Below, piece by piece: positions 23,966 through 34,573 of a stretch of DNA of 38,584 nucleotides; the stretch's first letter is position 1, and every line of letters starts with the position of its first letter. This stretch comes from an uncultured Treponema sp. (GTDB lineage Bacteria; Spirochaetota; Spirochaetia; Treponematales; Treponemataceae). Location of the stretch: assembly GCA_945915085.1 (NCBI GenBank), contig CAMEET010000006.1:1-38584 (forward strand), in the 5' to 3' direction. A model generated the notes under the pieces. The model searched no databases and was not told where the DNA came from. It worked only from the letters and a program-made list of their open reading frames with translations. The position numbers and the translations under genes were made by a program.

Positions 23966-26533
23966 TTATCCCCTCAAAATCTTCTGGAACTCTTCAATGC
24001 CTTTCTTGTCAAACTCGTTGGCAACAAGTTCATCCATAAGACCGCTTAGAGTTTTCTTTGTTTGTGAAATTTCTTTCTGAAGACTTTCATATGTGATGCT
24101 GTATTTCTTTTTTATGCTTTCTAGTTTTTCGATGAGAAAATCAATTACATCATCACACTGTTTTTCAAGATTTTCTGAAAGGCCTTTTATCCATTTTATT
24201 TTCAGCAAATCTGCTATCTGTTCTTCTGTAAGTTCTGAATACGCATTTTCTGTTTTTCCATAGAGAGCAACTTCACATTCTGAGCAGTTCTTTTTTGTAA
24301 TTTTGAGTGTGGAAACAAGTTTTTCTCCTTCTGCAAGAAGATTTTTGATTTCGTCTGCATTTTCATCTATTGCATCGTCAGCTAGTTTTGTTTTGAGCGC
24401 TTTTATATCTTTTGCACTAAAACTGAATTCTGCATCTTCTCCTAAAAGCTCACAGATGTTTTCTGCTTTTGAATCAATCTGATTTTCTGTTGTTTCTATA
24501 AGTTTTTTCATCTCCTGGATTTTATTCCAGTCATCTGTAAGAACGTATTTTTGAATTAATTCAAATGGCAGTACATGACCTTCACGACCTTTTTTTTCTT
24601 CTTCGCCGTCTTCATTGATTTCTATTACATCATCAATCAATTTGCAGCAATCAAAACCTTCTGACTGCATATATTCCAAATCAAGAGCAATTTTTGTCCA
24701 TGAATCTGCCAAACTCTGGTATGAAGTATATTTATCAAGCAAAGGCAGTTTTTTTAATCTTTCAAAAATATTGTCTGCAATAATTGTTTCTTCTTTGGCA
24801 ATGTTTACATCTTTATAGCTTTCGATGAGTTCTTTAGCAAGATAGTTCTCAAAATCGTTGAATGCTTTTTTGTATGTATCTTTAAATGCCGCTACATCTT
24901 TATGATTTTTGATGGTTTCTGCAAAATCACAGTTTTTTATCTGCAAATATGGAGTGCCGTCATCATCAAAAAGAGATGATTTTAATTCTGGAAGAGTCTG
25001 CCAATAAAGATTTAGATTTTCAAGTTCTGCTTTTGGAATGCCGCCAAACATGCTTGCATACAAATCATATTCTTCTTCTTTTTCGCTGGAATCTACGTAA
25101 CGAGGAATATTTAAATTAAAATTATTCGCCTTTATTTCTTCAAGTTCTACTTTACGGCTAAAGCATGGAATTGTTGCACGGTTTGCGAATGTATCAACAA
25201 TTTTCTTTATATCCTGTTCACGAAGCCTGTTATTTTTTCCAACTTTTTCAAATCCTTTAGAAGCATCAATAAAAAGAATATCTGTGTTAATGCGCTGCTG
25301 TTTCAGTACCATAATAATTGTTGGAATACCGGTTCCAAAAAATATATTTGACGGAAGACCAATAATTGCATCAATTTTATTATTAAGAATAAGATTTTTT
25401 CTGATAGCACCTTCACCAGTTGCAGCACTGCCGTTTCCTGTATCTTCATCATTGCCACGAAAAAGAACTCCATGGGGAAGAACGATTGTCATTATTCCAC
25501 CATTGTTCAGATGATATAAATCATGGAGCAGAAATGCATAATCTGCTTTACTTTTTGGAGCAATGCCATAACCGTCATAACGCGGGTCCTGGTCTTTGTC
25601 TTTTGGATCCCATTCCTGTGAATATGGAGGATTTGAAACTACTGCATCCAAAGGAAGGAATTCATAATTTCCATTTTCGTCGCACATCGGCCAGTCATCT
25701 TCAAGTGTATCTGCCTGACGAGTGTTAATGTTTGCAACCTTAATACCACGCATTACAAGATTCATACGCATAAGGTTGTATGTATTTCCTATAAGTTCCT
25801 GCGCATAATACTGGATGGAATCTTTATCCATATATTTGCTTGCTGTCTTTCCTATATTGATAAGCAGAGAGCCAGAACCGCATGTTGGGTCATAAATTTT
25901 CAAGGATTTTTTATCTTTATGGTGTTCTGCAATAATTTCACTCATAAGAAGGCTTACTTCATGAGGTGTATAGAATTCACCTGCTTTTTTACCGCCGTTT
26001 GCCGCAAACATACCAATTAAGTATTCATATATAAAGCCAAGTACATCATAATCTGCATTGCGGTCATTCATAGGAATACAACGGATAAGAGTAATCAATT
26101 TACTAACAGCTTTTGTCTGAGCTGCAGTGTTGTCTCCAAGTTTTCCAAGACCAACCTGCAATGAATCAAAAATTTTATCAAAGAGTTTTTTGTGTTTTGA
26201 ATCGATGTTATGGGTAAACTCAATAAGAGCATCACTTACATTTTTTATAGAAAAGTTTTGCTTTTTGAACCAAGTTGTAAAAAGATTATCATAAGCAATG
26301 TAATAACCAAGAGATGATTTTATCTGTTCGATTGTTGGCAAATCTGAAAGAGCATCTTTTATATCATTATCAGAACAGCCAAGTTCTGTTTTAAGCCATT
26401 TTACTTCTTCATCAGAAAGAAAACGATAAAAGATAAGACCAAGAATATAATCTTTATATTCACTGGCTTCAATTTTATTTCTCATCTTATTTGCACTTTC
26501 CCAAATGCGGGCTGCAAGTTGCTGTTTTGTCAT
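23966..26533 (-). CDS. hsdM: Type I restriction-modification system DNA methylase HsdM (long form)
   Basis: MTKQQLAARIWESANKMRNKIEASEYKDYILGLIFYRFLSDE; AGEFYTPHEVSLLM; YDPTCGSGSLLINIG; AVVSNPPYS. Confidence 0.95.
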   Translation of the reverse strand: MTKQQLAARIWESANKMRNKIEASEYKDYILGLIFYRFLSDEEVKWLKTELGCSDNDIKDALSDLPTIEQIKSSLGYYIAYDNLFTTWFKKQNFSIKNVSDALIEFTHNIDSKHKKLFDKIFDSLQVGLGKLGDNTAAQTKAVSKLITLIRCIPMNDRNADYDVLGFIYEYLIGMFAANGGKKAGEFYTPHEVSLLMSEIIAEHHKDKKSLKIYDPTCGSGSLLINIGKTASKYMDKDSIQYYAQELIGNTYNLMRMNLVMRGIKVANINTRQADTLEDDWPMCDENGNYEFLPLDAVVSNPPYSQEWDPKDKDQDPRYDGYGIAPKSKADYAFLLHDLYHLNNGGIMTIVLPHGVLFRGNDEDTGNGSAATGEGAIRKNLILNNKIDAIIGLPSNIFFGTGIPTIIMVLKQQRINTDILFIDASKGFEKVGKNNRLREQDIKKIVDTFANRATIPCFSRKVELEEIKANNFNLNIPRYVDSSEKEEEYDLYASMFGGIPKAELENLNLYWQTLPELKSSLFDDDGTPYLQIKNCDFAETIKNHKDVAAFKDTYKKAFNDFENYLAKELIESYKDVNIAKEETIIADNIFERLKKLPLLDKYTSYQSLADSWTKIALDLEYMQSEGFDCCKLIDDVIEINEDGEEEKKGREGHVLPFELIQKYVLTDDWNKIQEMKKLIETTENQIDSKAENICELLGEDAEFSFSAKDIKALKTKLADDAIDENADEIKNLLAEGEKLVSTLKITKKNCSECEVALYGKTENAYSELTEEQIADLLKIKWIKGLSENLEKQCDDVIDFLIEKLESIKKKYSITYESLQKEISQTKKTLSGLMDELVANEFDKKGIEEFQKILRG

Positions 26534-26643
26534 AAAGTTTCCCCTATTTTATTTCATTATATCATGTAATTATGAGTTAATGGTGATTTTTATGAAAAAA
26601 AACAGATTGCAATGACGTACGTATGATAAAATGATTCCAGACA

Positions 26644-26670
26644 GCCTTTTACAAAAATTTTATAAAAGGC
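26644..26670. terminator. Inverted repeat downstream of purF / upstream of hsdM
   Basis: GCCTTTTA (26644-26651) / TAAAAGGC (26663-26670). Confidence 0.4.
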
Positions 26671-26720
26671 ATAAGTGACTTTCCAGAGTATTAGGGGCAA
26701 AAGATGATGAAGGCGGTTTT

Positions 26721-28079
26721 TTATCCCACAGGATATTCACCTGTAAAACAACCTTTGCAAAATCCATCTGAATGAATGTTACATTCACGTAATGCAGTTA
26801 TCATGCCATCCAAACTGATGAAAGCGAGGCTATCGGCTCCAATTTCTTTGCAGATTTCTGAAACATCGTGTTCTGAAGAAATAAGTTCGCCTTTACTTGG
26901 TGTGTCTATTCCAAGATGGCATGGAAATTTTACTGGTGGAGAAGATACTCTAAAATGAACTTCTTTGGCACCTGCTCGACGCAAAATCTGAACAAGACGG
27001 CGACTCGTTGTTCCTCGAACGATTGAATCATCAATCACCACTACTCGTTTACCGTTTAAATCGCTGCGAATTGCATTCAATTTGACAAATACCATATTCT
27101 CACGTTCTTTTTGCGTAGGGGCGATGAATGTTCTTCCTATGTATTTATTTTTTACTATTCCTGTGACATAAGGTATGCCTGTTTGTTTTGAATATCCTAT
27201 TGCTGCTCCTATGCCACTGTCGGGAACTCCGATTACAACATCGGCATCTACAGCTGATTCTTTTGCAAGGACTGACCCCATTTTATATCTGACTTCCTGA
27301 ACTGAAATGCCATCAATAACTGAATCTGGGCGAGCAAAGTATACATATTCAAAAACACAGGTCTGCTTCTGCATTTTTTCATCATTCTTGTATGACTTCA
27401 AACCGTCTTTTGTGATAATGACTGTTTCACCTGGTTCTACATCTCTTATGAATTCTCCATTAACTGCATCTATGGCACAAGATTCGCTTGCCAGAATATA
27501 CCCTTCTCCGACTTTTCCAAGACACAATGGGCGAATTCCATTTGGATCACGTACCCCGATTAACGAATTCTCTGTGATAATACAGAGGGCATAGGAACCT
27601 TTTATAAGTTGAAGTGTATTGAATAGTGATTTTTCGAGTCCTTTTTTATAAGTTCGGGCAATTAGTTTTAGAATAACTTCGGTGTCACTGGTAGAACTGA
27701 AAGTATAGCCAGAATCTTCCAGCATTTCCCGCAGTGGTTCATAGTTCACAAGCTGACCATTATGTGCAAGCGCAATGGAGCCTAGTTTAAATGTATTTAA
27801 AAATGGTTGTGCGTTATCGATTGTTCTGCCACCGGCTGTTGCATAACGAACATGTCCTACAGAAATGTTTCCTTGAAGCTGTTCAAAATGATCCTGTGCA
27901 AAAATATCACCAACTAGTCCCATATCTTTGTGAAGAAGAATTTTTTCGCCGTCAGAAACTGCTATTCCTGCACTTTCCTGCCCACGGTGCTGTAAAGAAA
28001 CTAGAGCAAAGTAAGTTAATGATGCTGCATTTTCGCATCCAAAAATTCCTACTACACCACATTCATCATGTAAACCCAT
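26721..28079 (-). CDS. purF: Amidophosphoribosyltransferase PurF
   Basis: MGLHDECGVVGIFG (propeptide + Cys nucleophile), SLQHRGQESAGIAV, VVVIDDSIVRGTTSRRLVQ (PRPP loop). Confidence 0.95.
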   Translation of the reverse strand: MGLHDECGVVGIFGCENAASLTYFALVSLQHRGQESAGIAVSDGEKILLHKDMGLVGDIFAQDHFEQLQGNISVGHVRYATAGGRTIDNAQPFLNTFKLGSIALAHNGQLVNYEPLREMLEDSGYTFSSTSDTEVILKLIARTYKKGLEKSLFNTLQLIKGSYALCIITENSLIGVRDPNGIRPLCLGKVGEGYILASESCAIDAVNGEFIRDVEPGETVIITKDGLKSYKNDEKMQKQTCVFEYVYFARPDSVIDGISVQEVRYKMGSVLAKESAVDADVVIGVPDSGIGAAIGYSKQTGIPYVTGIVKNKYIGRTFIAPTQKERENMVFVKLNAIRSDLNGKRVVVIDDSIVRGTTSRRLVQILRRAGAKEVHFRVSSPPVKFPCHLGIDTPSKGELISSEHDVSEICKEIGADSLAFISLDGMITALRECNIHSDGFCKGCFTGEYPVG

Positions 28080-28109
28080 TATTATCCATCCAATATTTTA
28101 TATAAAAGG

Positions 28110-28265
28110 GAGGTCTGTCCCTGCACGTGCTTTAAACTTGAACACCATTGTAAGTTTAGTTTGCACGTGCTGCGAGTTTTTTTTAACGCTACGCTAAAAA
28201 ACTCAGAATAAATTCTGTTTCCAATCGAGGTCTGTCCCTTTTTTATTCAGGAGCACACCTCGATT
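28110..28265. repeat. Composite intergenic repeat element between gltD and purF
   Basis: GAGGTCTGTCCCT twice (28110-28122, 28227-28239), GCACGTGC twice (28123-28130, 28163-28170), AATCGAGGT/ACCTCGATT inverted repeat (28223-28231/28257-28265). Confidence 0.7.
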
Positions 28266-28279
28266 TCCCTCACTTTTTT

Positions 28280-29827
28280 TTATTTCATCAAATACTTATC
28301 TATTTCTTTGGCACATTCACGGCCTTCTGCAATTGCCCACACAACCAAGGACTGTCCCCTGTGCATATCTCCAGCTGTAAAGATTTTTTCATTTGCTGTC
28401 TGATACACTTCTGCGGATGATGTCATAACTGTATTTCTTGATGAAAGTTCAACGTTGAAGGCCTGAGCAGTATAATCTTCGCATCCCAAAAATCCTGCTG
28501 CCACAAGAATCAAATCGGCAGGCAAATCTTTTTCGCTCCCTTCACGTTCTACAAGCTGGCGCTTTCCTTCTATCATCTTGAATTCAACTTCTACAGTTTT
28601 CACACCACACACTTTTCCATCTTTTGTATATACTTCTTTGATTGTTGTTTCATAAACTCGTGGATCATGTCCAAATTTTGCAATAGATTCTTCTGCACCA
28701 TAATCCACTTTCAGAACTTTAGGCCACTGTGGCCAAGGATTATTTGCTGCCCTTTCAACTGGTGGGCAAGGCATCATTTCTATCTGAGTAACAGATTTAC
28801 AACCCAAACGAATGCTTGTTCCTGTACAGTCATTTCCAGTATCACCACCTCCAAGAACAATTACATCTTTTCCTTCAACAGAAATCCCTTTTTTTTCCAG
28901 CGATAATTCAACATTTTTATTTGTTATTACAAGATCGGAACTGAATTTATCTTGAGCTTCTGTAAGTCCCACAACAGATTTTGTAACCTGGGTCAAAAAA
29001 TCTACTGCAAACATAAGTCCGCTGTTTTCCGAACACAAATCTTCTACACCCTTTGCAGAAAGAGGTCGTGCCTTCTTTGCTCCGCAGCACAAAGCTACTG
29101 CATCATAATTTTTTGCTAATTCATCTGCTGAAAAACTTTTTCCTACATCAGCATTAAAAATGAACTCTACTCCTTCTGCTTTCATTAAATCAACACGTCG
29201 CTGAACAATCTTTTTGTCAAGCTTCATGTTTGGAATTCCATACATCAAAAGTCCGCCTGCCCTGTCTTCTCTTTCGTAAACAGTAACATTGTGACCACGA
29301 CGGTTTAGCCAATCTGCAACAGCAAGTCCTGCTGGTCCTGCTCCAACTACAGCAACTTTTTTGCCAGACCTTACTTCCGGAATTTCTGGTTTCATATAGC
29401 CTGATGCAAATGCTTTTTCTATGATGTAAAGTTCATTATCATGAATTGTAACTGCACCGTCATTGCAAACAGGATTTCCGCAATTACAAGCTTTTTCGCA
29501 TAAAGCGGGACACACCCTTCCTGTAAATTCTGGAAAACTTGATGTTTTCAAAAGTCTCCACGCCGCCATATCATACTGCCCTTTATAAAGTGCATCATTC
29601 CACTCTGGAATGTAATTGTGAAGCGGACAACCTGTTACCATTCCAGCAAGTTTTATTGCTGACTGACACATTGGAACTCCACAGTTCATACAACGTCCAG
29701 CCTGTTCGCGTCTTTTTTCATCATCAAGGACAGGATGAAATTCTTTAAAGTTTTGAATTCTTTCTAATGGAGGAATATTTCCATTTTCTACACGTTTATA
29801 ATCTAAAAAACCAGTATCTTTTCCCAT
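28280..29827 (-). CDS. gltD: Glutamate synthase small (beta) subunit GltD
   Basis: RCMNCGVPMCQ...GCPLHNYIPEWND, VAVVGAGPAGLAVADWLNRRGHNVTVYE, VIVLGGGDTGNDCTGTSIR, FTAGDMHRGQSLVVWAIAEGR. Confidence 0.95.
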   Translation of the reverse strand: MGKDTGFLDYKRVENGNIPPLERIQNFKEFHPVLDDEKRREQAGRCMNCGVPMCQSAIKLAGMVTGCPLHNYIPEWNDALYKGQYDMAAWRLLKTSSFPEFTGRVCPALCEKACNCGNPVCNDGAVTIHDNELYIIEKAFASGYMKPEIPEVRSGKKVAVVGAGPAGLAVADWLNRRGHNVTVYEREDRAGGLLMYGIPNMKLDKKIVQRRVDLMKAEGVEFIFNADVGKSFSADELAKNYDAVALCCGAKKARPLSAKGVEDLCSENSGLMFAVDFLTQVTKSVVGLTEAQDKFSSDLVITNKNVELSLEKKGISVEGKDVIVLGGGDTGNDCTGTSIRLGCKSVTQIEMMPCPPVERAANNPWPQWPKVLKVDYGAEESIAKFGHDPRVYETTIKEVYTKDGKVCGVKTVEVEFKMIEGKRQLVEREGSEKDLPADLILVAAGFLGCEDYTAQAFNVELSSRNTVMTSSAEVYQTANEKIFTAGDMHRGQSLVVWAIAEGRECAKEIDKYLMK

Positions 29828-29916
29828 TTAGTTTACCTCATCATAAAACATTAAAGCAGTTTTACGAAACTCAAAAAAACATTTTACCGTCACTTTGAAT
29901 TCCGTAAATCAAAGGA

Positions 29917-32900
29917 TTATGCCGTGCATTTCTTGAATGCTGTCATTACAGCATCTTCATCAGATAATCCTTCTTGTTTTGCAATAAAAATTTCTTTCAT
30001 CATGCGCAGATAATCATTTGGAATGATTTTCTTAAAATTGTGCACATTGTTTTCCCAATCAGAAAGGATTTCTTTACCTTTTTTGGAACCAGTTTCCTGA
30101 ACATGTTTTTCGATTAATGATTTCAGATTTTCAACATCGGTTTTGTCCTGCAAAGTGGTTGTTTCATCATCAATATCATACATTTTTACAAGTTCATGAT
30201 TTAAACGTTTATACAAATCATGCTTTTCATCCCAAACATAAGCAATACCGCCACTCATTCCGGCACAAAGATTTTTTCCAGTTGTACCCAAGATTACTGC
30301 AGTTCCACCAGTCATATATTCAAGACCGTGATCACCGCAGCCTTCTACGACAACTGTTGCACCAGAATTTCTAACACAGAAACGTTCACCAGCTACACCG
30401 TTTATAAATGCACTTCCGCTTGTTGCTCCAAACAAAGCTACATTTCCAACAACTATATTTTTATCAGCCTCGCCAGTAAAACCTTTTGCTGTAGTAACAA
30501 CAATTTTTCCACCACTCAAACCTTTGCCAAGTGCGTCATTTGCATCACCTTCCAATCTGAGGGTCAGACCTTTAGGAATGAAAGCACCAAAACTCTGTCC
30601 GCCGCCACCAGTTGCATTTACCACAAAAGTATCATCATCAAGAGAATTTCCGTACTTCTTTTGAATTTCGCTTCCAAGTATTGTGCCGACAGTTCTTTCT
30701 GTACTTTCAACTTTCTTTACTTTATCAGTAATATTGATTTGTTCAGTAGGATTACCGTTTTTGCCTGATGTAAGTTTTTCAAAAGCACAAAGGAAATCTT
30801 TTTCATCAACAGTTGATTCAAGATGGAAATCAAAAGTATCGCGGGATTTTTTCCAATCTTCATTTGAAGAAACTGCATTTTCTTTATCACCCAAAACACG
30901 GCTCATATCTACAAGTCCTGCACGATGGAATCCTTGTTTATCTTTGAGTTTAAGCAAATCTGTTCGTCCACACATTTCATCAATTGAATGAACACCAAGT
31001 TTTGCCATATATTCGCGCAGTTCCTGTGCAATAAATTTCATGAAGTTTTCAACATATTCAGGTTTTCCAGGGAAACGTTTGCGCAATTTTTCATTCTGAG
31101 TAGCAACACCAAACGGACAAGTATCAAGATTACAAACACGCATCATTGCACAGCCCATGGTGATAAGAGGTGCAGTTGCAAAACCAAATTCTTCTGCACC
31201 AAGAAGACATGCAATGGCAACATCACGACCGCTCATAAGTTTTCCGTCAGTTTCAATAATGACACGACCACGCAATCCGTTTTGAATCAAAGTCTGATGA
31301 GTTTCTGCAAGTCCAAGTTCCCAAGGTAAACCTGCATGATGAATAGAAGAAATTGGTGCAGCTCCAGTTCCACCGTCATGACCTGAAATCAAAATAACCT
31401 GTGCGCCTGCTTTTGCAACACCAGCCGCAATAGTACCAACTCCAGCTTCAGAAACAAGCTTTACAGAAATGCGAGCTGCTCTGTTTGCATTTTTCAAATC
31501 ATAAATCAACTGAGCCAAATCTTCTATAGAATAGATATCGTGATGAGGTGGAGGCGAAATCAAACTTACGCCAGGAGTTGCATAACGAGTTTGTGCAATC
31601 CATGGATAAACTTTTTTTCCAGGAAGATGACCACCTTCGCCAGGTTTTGCCCCTTGTGCCATTTTGATTTGAATTTCCTTTGCACTCAAAAGATATTCTT
31701 CAGTTACACCAAAACGTCCGCTTGCCACTTGCTTGATGGCAGAATTATATTCAGTTCCCAGTCGTTCAGGTTTTTCACCACCTTCACCAGAGTTTGATTT
31801 TCCATGAAGATGATTCATAGCCGCAGCCATACATTTGTGAGCTTCCTCGCTGATAGAACCGTAACTCATTGCTCCAGTTTTAAATCTCTGAACAATTGAA
31901 TCAACGCTTTCAACCTCATCAATAGATATTTCTGAACCTGCCGCATAATCAAAATCAAGCATTGCACGCAAAGTATGAGGATGTTTATTGTCATCAACCA
32001 AAGCCGTATATTCTTTAAATCTTGAATAATCACCGTTTCTAGTAGATTCTTGCAAAGCAATGATAGTTTCAGGATTGTAAAGATGGTCTTCGGCATTTGG
32101 ACCGCGACGCAATTTGTGACTTCCCACAGAATCAAGATGGTCATTTTCTGTCAAACCATTCGGATTCCAAGCCTGATTATGATGATATATTATATCTTCC
32201 TCAATTTCTTTCAAACCAATTCCGCCAATGCGGCTTACTGTATTTGTAAAATATTTGTCAATCACATCTGATGAAATGCCCACAGCCTCGAAAATCTGAG
32301 ATGACTGGTATGACTGTATCGTAGAAATACCCATTTTAGCAGCAATTTTGACAATTCCGCTAATAATTGCCTTATTGTAAGCATCGATTGCAGTGTGATA
32401 ATCTTTATCCAAAAGTTTCTGATCAATCACTTCTGCAATAGCTTCGTGAGCTAAATATGGATTTACAGCACGCGCACCGTATCCCAAAATCATTGCAGCC
32501 TGGTGAACATCACGCACTTCTGCTGATTCCAGAATGACAGAAACTTGAGTTCGGCGTTTTGTACGAATCAAAAACTGCTCTACAGCAGAAACTGCCAGAA
32601 GCGAAGGAATTGCAACATGGTTTTTATCTACCCCTCGGTCAGATAAAATGATGATATTACAACCTTCATCATAAGCCAAATCAATTTGTGCAAAAAGGTC
32701 ATCCAAAGCTTTTTCAAGATTGATATTATCAAAATCCATCAAAAGCGACAATTTTTTACTCTTCAATCCTTTTTGATTCAGTGCTTCAATTTTAATCAAA
32801 TCAACACCAGTTAAAATAGGATTGTGAATCTCAAGAACGTTACAGTTTTTTCCCTGAGGATTAAATAAATCTCCATCGCTGCCGACATAAACCACAGTAT

Positions 32901-34467
32901 CAGTAACAATTTTTTCACGCAGACTGTCAATTGGAGGATTTGTAACCTGAGCAAAAAGCTGCTTAAAATAACTGTATAAAGGAGGATGTTTTTCAGAGAG
33001 AACAGCAAGCGGAGTATCCACACCCATAGCACCTGTCGGTTCAACACCATTTTTTGCCATCGGAAGAATCATCTCGTTTACATCTTCATAGTTATAACCA
33101 AAAGCTCTGTAAAGACGATTTCTTTCTTCCAAAGTGTGAACAGGAATCTTTTTGTTTGGAATTTTCAAGTCTTTAAGATGATAAAGATTTAAATCAAGCC
33201 ATTCACCGTAAGGATATTCTTTTGCATATTCAGCTTTGATTTCTTCATCACTGATAACACGCTTTTGCTTTAAATCAACAAGCAGCATACGACCAGGCAT
33301 CAAGCGTGATTTAATTTCGATATTTTCTTCTGGAATATCAAGAACACCTACTTCACTTGAGAGAATGAGCATTCCATCTTTTGTAATGTAATATCGGCTA
33401 GGACGCAGACCATTTCTATCAAGAGTTGCACCAACAACATCACCATCACTAAAAAGAATTGCAGCAGGACCATCCCAAGGTTCCATCATCGTAGCCCAAT
33501 AATGATAGAAATCTTTTTTATCCTGAGACATTGCATCATCATTTTTCCAAGGTTCAGGAATGCAAATCATAACAGCCAGAGGCAAAGGCAACCCTTTCAT
33601 CACAAGATATTCTAAAGTGTTATCAAGCATTGCAGAATCTGACCCAGAAGTATCTATTTCACCTTCCCGAGCAATCATTCTGTCCACATTTCCACGAATA
33701 GTATTAATTTCACCATTGTGAGCAATAAATCTGTTTGGATGAGCACGCTGCCAGCTTGGATTTGTGTTTGTACTGAAACGTGAATGCACAATACCCAAAG
33801 CACTTACATAATCTGGCGACTGCAAATCCTTATAAAAAAGACGAAGCTGCTGAACAAGAAACATTCCCTTATAAACGATAGTGCGGCTTGAAAGTGAACA
33901 AATGTAAGTCACACCACCCTCATTTATTGAACCAGATTTACCATTTTTTTCAAAAATACGACGTGCTTCAAACAAAATTCTGTCAAAATCAAGACCTTTT
34001 TTTACATTCACAGGACGTTTAATAAAACACTGCATGATTTTAGGCATACAATCACGAGCTTTTTTACCAAGAACATCCTGAGAAACAGGAACTTCGCGCC
34101 AGCCTAAAAGTTCAAGATTTTTAGATTTCAAAACATCTTCAAAGCGATTTTTTTCATTTTTATATAAATCCAAGTCAGAAGGAAAGAAAAACATACCGAT
34201 TCCATAATCACCTTCTGAACCAAGATTCAAGTTTAGTTCCTTTGCAACATTCGTAAAAAAAGAATGAGAAATCTGCAAAAGAATTCCAACACCATCCCCA
34301 GTTTCGCCAGAAGCATCTTTTCCAGCACGATGTTCAAGTTTTTCTACAATTGAAAGAGCATTGTCTACAATTTTTCGGCTCTGACTGCCATCAATGTTTA
34401 CGACTGCACCAATACCACAGTTATCATGCTCAAAACTCCGCTCATAAAGAGTATTTTTTCTTTCCAT
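29917..34467 (-). CDS. gltB: Glutamate synthase large subunit GltB
   Basis: ERSFEHDNCGIGAVVNIDG (Ntn Cys nucleophile), FMN-binding region SGHDGGTGAAPISSIHHAGLPWELGLAETHQTL, GXGXG C-terminal domain. Start taken as MERKN rather than the upstream ORF extension. Confidence 0.96.
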   Translation of the reverse strand: MERKNTLYERSFEHDNCGIGAVVNIDGSQSRKIVDNALSIVEKLEHRAGKDASGETGDGVGILLQISHSFFTNVAKELNLNLGSEGDYGIGMFFFPSDLDLYKNEKNRFEDVLKSKNLELLGWREVPVSQDVLGKKARDCMPKIMQCFIKRPVNVKKGLDFDRILFEARRIFEKNGKSGSINEGGVTYICSLSSRTIVYKGMFLVQQLRLFYKDLQSPDYVSALGIVHSRFSTNTNPSWQRAHPNRFIAHNGEINTIRGNVDRMIAREGEIDTSGSDSAMLDNTLEYLVMKGLPLPLAVMICIPEPWKNDDAMSQDKKDFYHYWATMMEPWDGPAAILFSDGDVVGATLDRNGLRPSRYYITKDGMLILSSEVGVLDIPEENIEIKSRLMPGRMLLVDLKQKRVISDEEIKAEYAKEYPYGEWLDLNLYHLKDLKIPNKKIPVHTLEERNRLYRAFGYNYEDVNEMILPMAKNGVEPTGAMGVDTPLAVLSEKHPPLYSYFKQLFAQVTNPPIDSLREKIVTDTVVYVGSDGDLFNPQGKNCNVLEIHNPILTGVDLIKIEALNQKGLKSKKLSLLMDFDNINLEKALDDLFAQIDLAYDEGCNIIILSDRGVDKNHVAIPSLLAVSAVEQFLIRTKRRTQVSVILESAEVRDVHQAAMILGYGARAVNPYLAHEAIAEVIDQKLLDKDYHTAIDAYNKAIISGIVKIAAKMGISTIQSYQSSQIFEAVGISSDVIDKYFTNTVSRIGGIGLKEIEEDIIYHHNQAWNPNGLTENDHLDSVGSHKLRRGPNAEDHLYNPETIIALQESTRNGDYSRFKEYTALVDDNKHPHTLRAMLDFDYAAGSEISIDEVESVDSIVQRFKTGAMSYGSISEEAHKCMAAAMNHLHGKSNSGEGGEKPERLGTEYNSAIKQVASGRFGVTEEYLLSAKEIQIKMAQGAKPGEGGHLPGKKVYPWIAQTRYATPGVSLISPPPHHDIYSIEDLAQLIYDLKNANRAARISVKLVSEAGVGTIAAGVAKAGAQVILISGHDGGTGAAPISSIHHAGLPWELGLAETHQTLIQNGLRGRVIIETDGKLMSGRDVAIACLLGAEEFGFATAPLITMGCAMMRVCNLDTCPFGVATQNEKLRKRFPGKPEYVENFMKFIAQELREYMAKLGVHSIDEMCGRTDLLKLKDKQGFHRAGLVDMSRVLGDKENAVSSNEDWKKSRDTFDFHLESTVDEKDFLCAFEKLTSGKNGNPTEQINITDKVKKVESTERTVGTILGSEIQKKYGNSLDDDTFVVNATGGGGQSFGAFIPKGLTLRLEGDANDALGKGLSGGKIVVTTAKGFTGEADKNIVVGNVALFGATSGSAFINGVAGERFCVRNSGATVVVEGCGDHGLEYMTGGTAVILGTTGKNLCAGMSGGIAYVWDEKHDLYKRLNHELVKMYDIDDETTTLQDKTDVENLKSLIEKHVQETGSKKGKEILSDWENNVHNFKKIIPNDYLRMMKEIFIAKQEGLSDEDAVMTAFKKCTA

Positions 34468-34498
34468 AATTAATCCTGCCCCCAAATGCAAGGTTAAA

Positions 34499-34552
34499 AC
34501 AAAAAAGGCCGTAGACAAATTCTTGTAAAATACAAAAATTCATCTACGACCT
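34499..34552 (-). terminator. Intrinsic-terminator-like hairpin in the gltB leader (candidate attenuator)
   Basis: Minus strand AGGTCGTAGA ... TCTACGGCCT followed by TTTTTG TTTT; inner TTGTA/TACAA stem. Confidence 0.6.
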
Positions 34553-34573
34553 CTTTGCCGTATATTTCTCTTT

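Noticed and set aside
29917-34518. gltB starting at the ORF-track Met (MSTAFFVLTLHLGAGL...)
   Set aside because: That extension runs into the leader terminator; MERKNTLYERSFEHDNCGIG gives the expected short propeptide before the Cys nucleophile.
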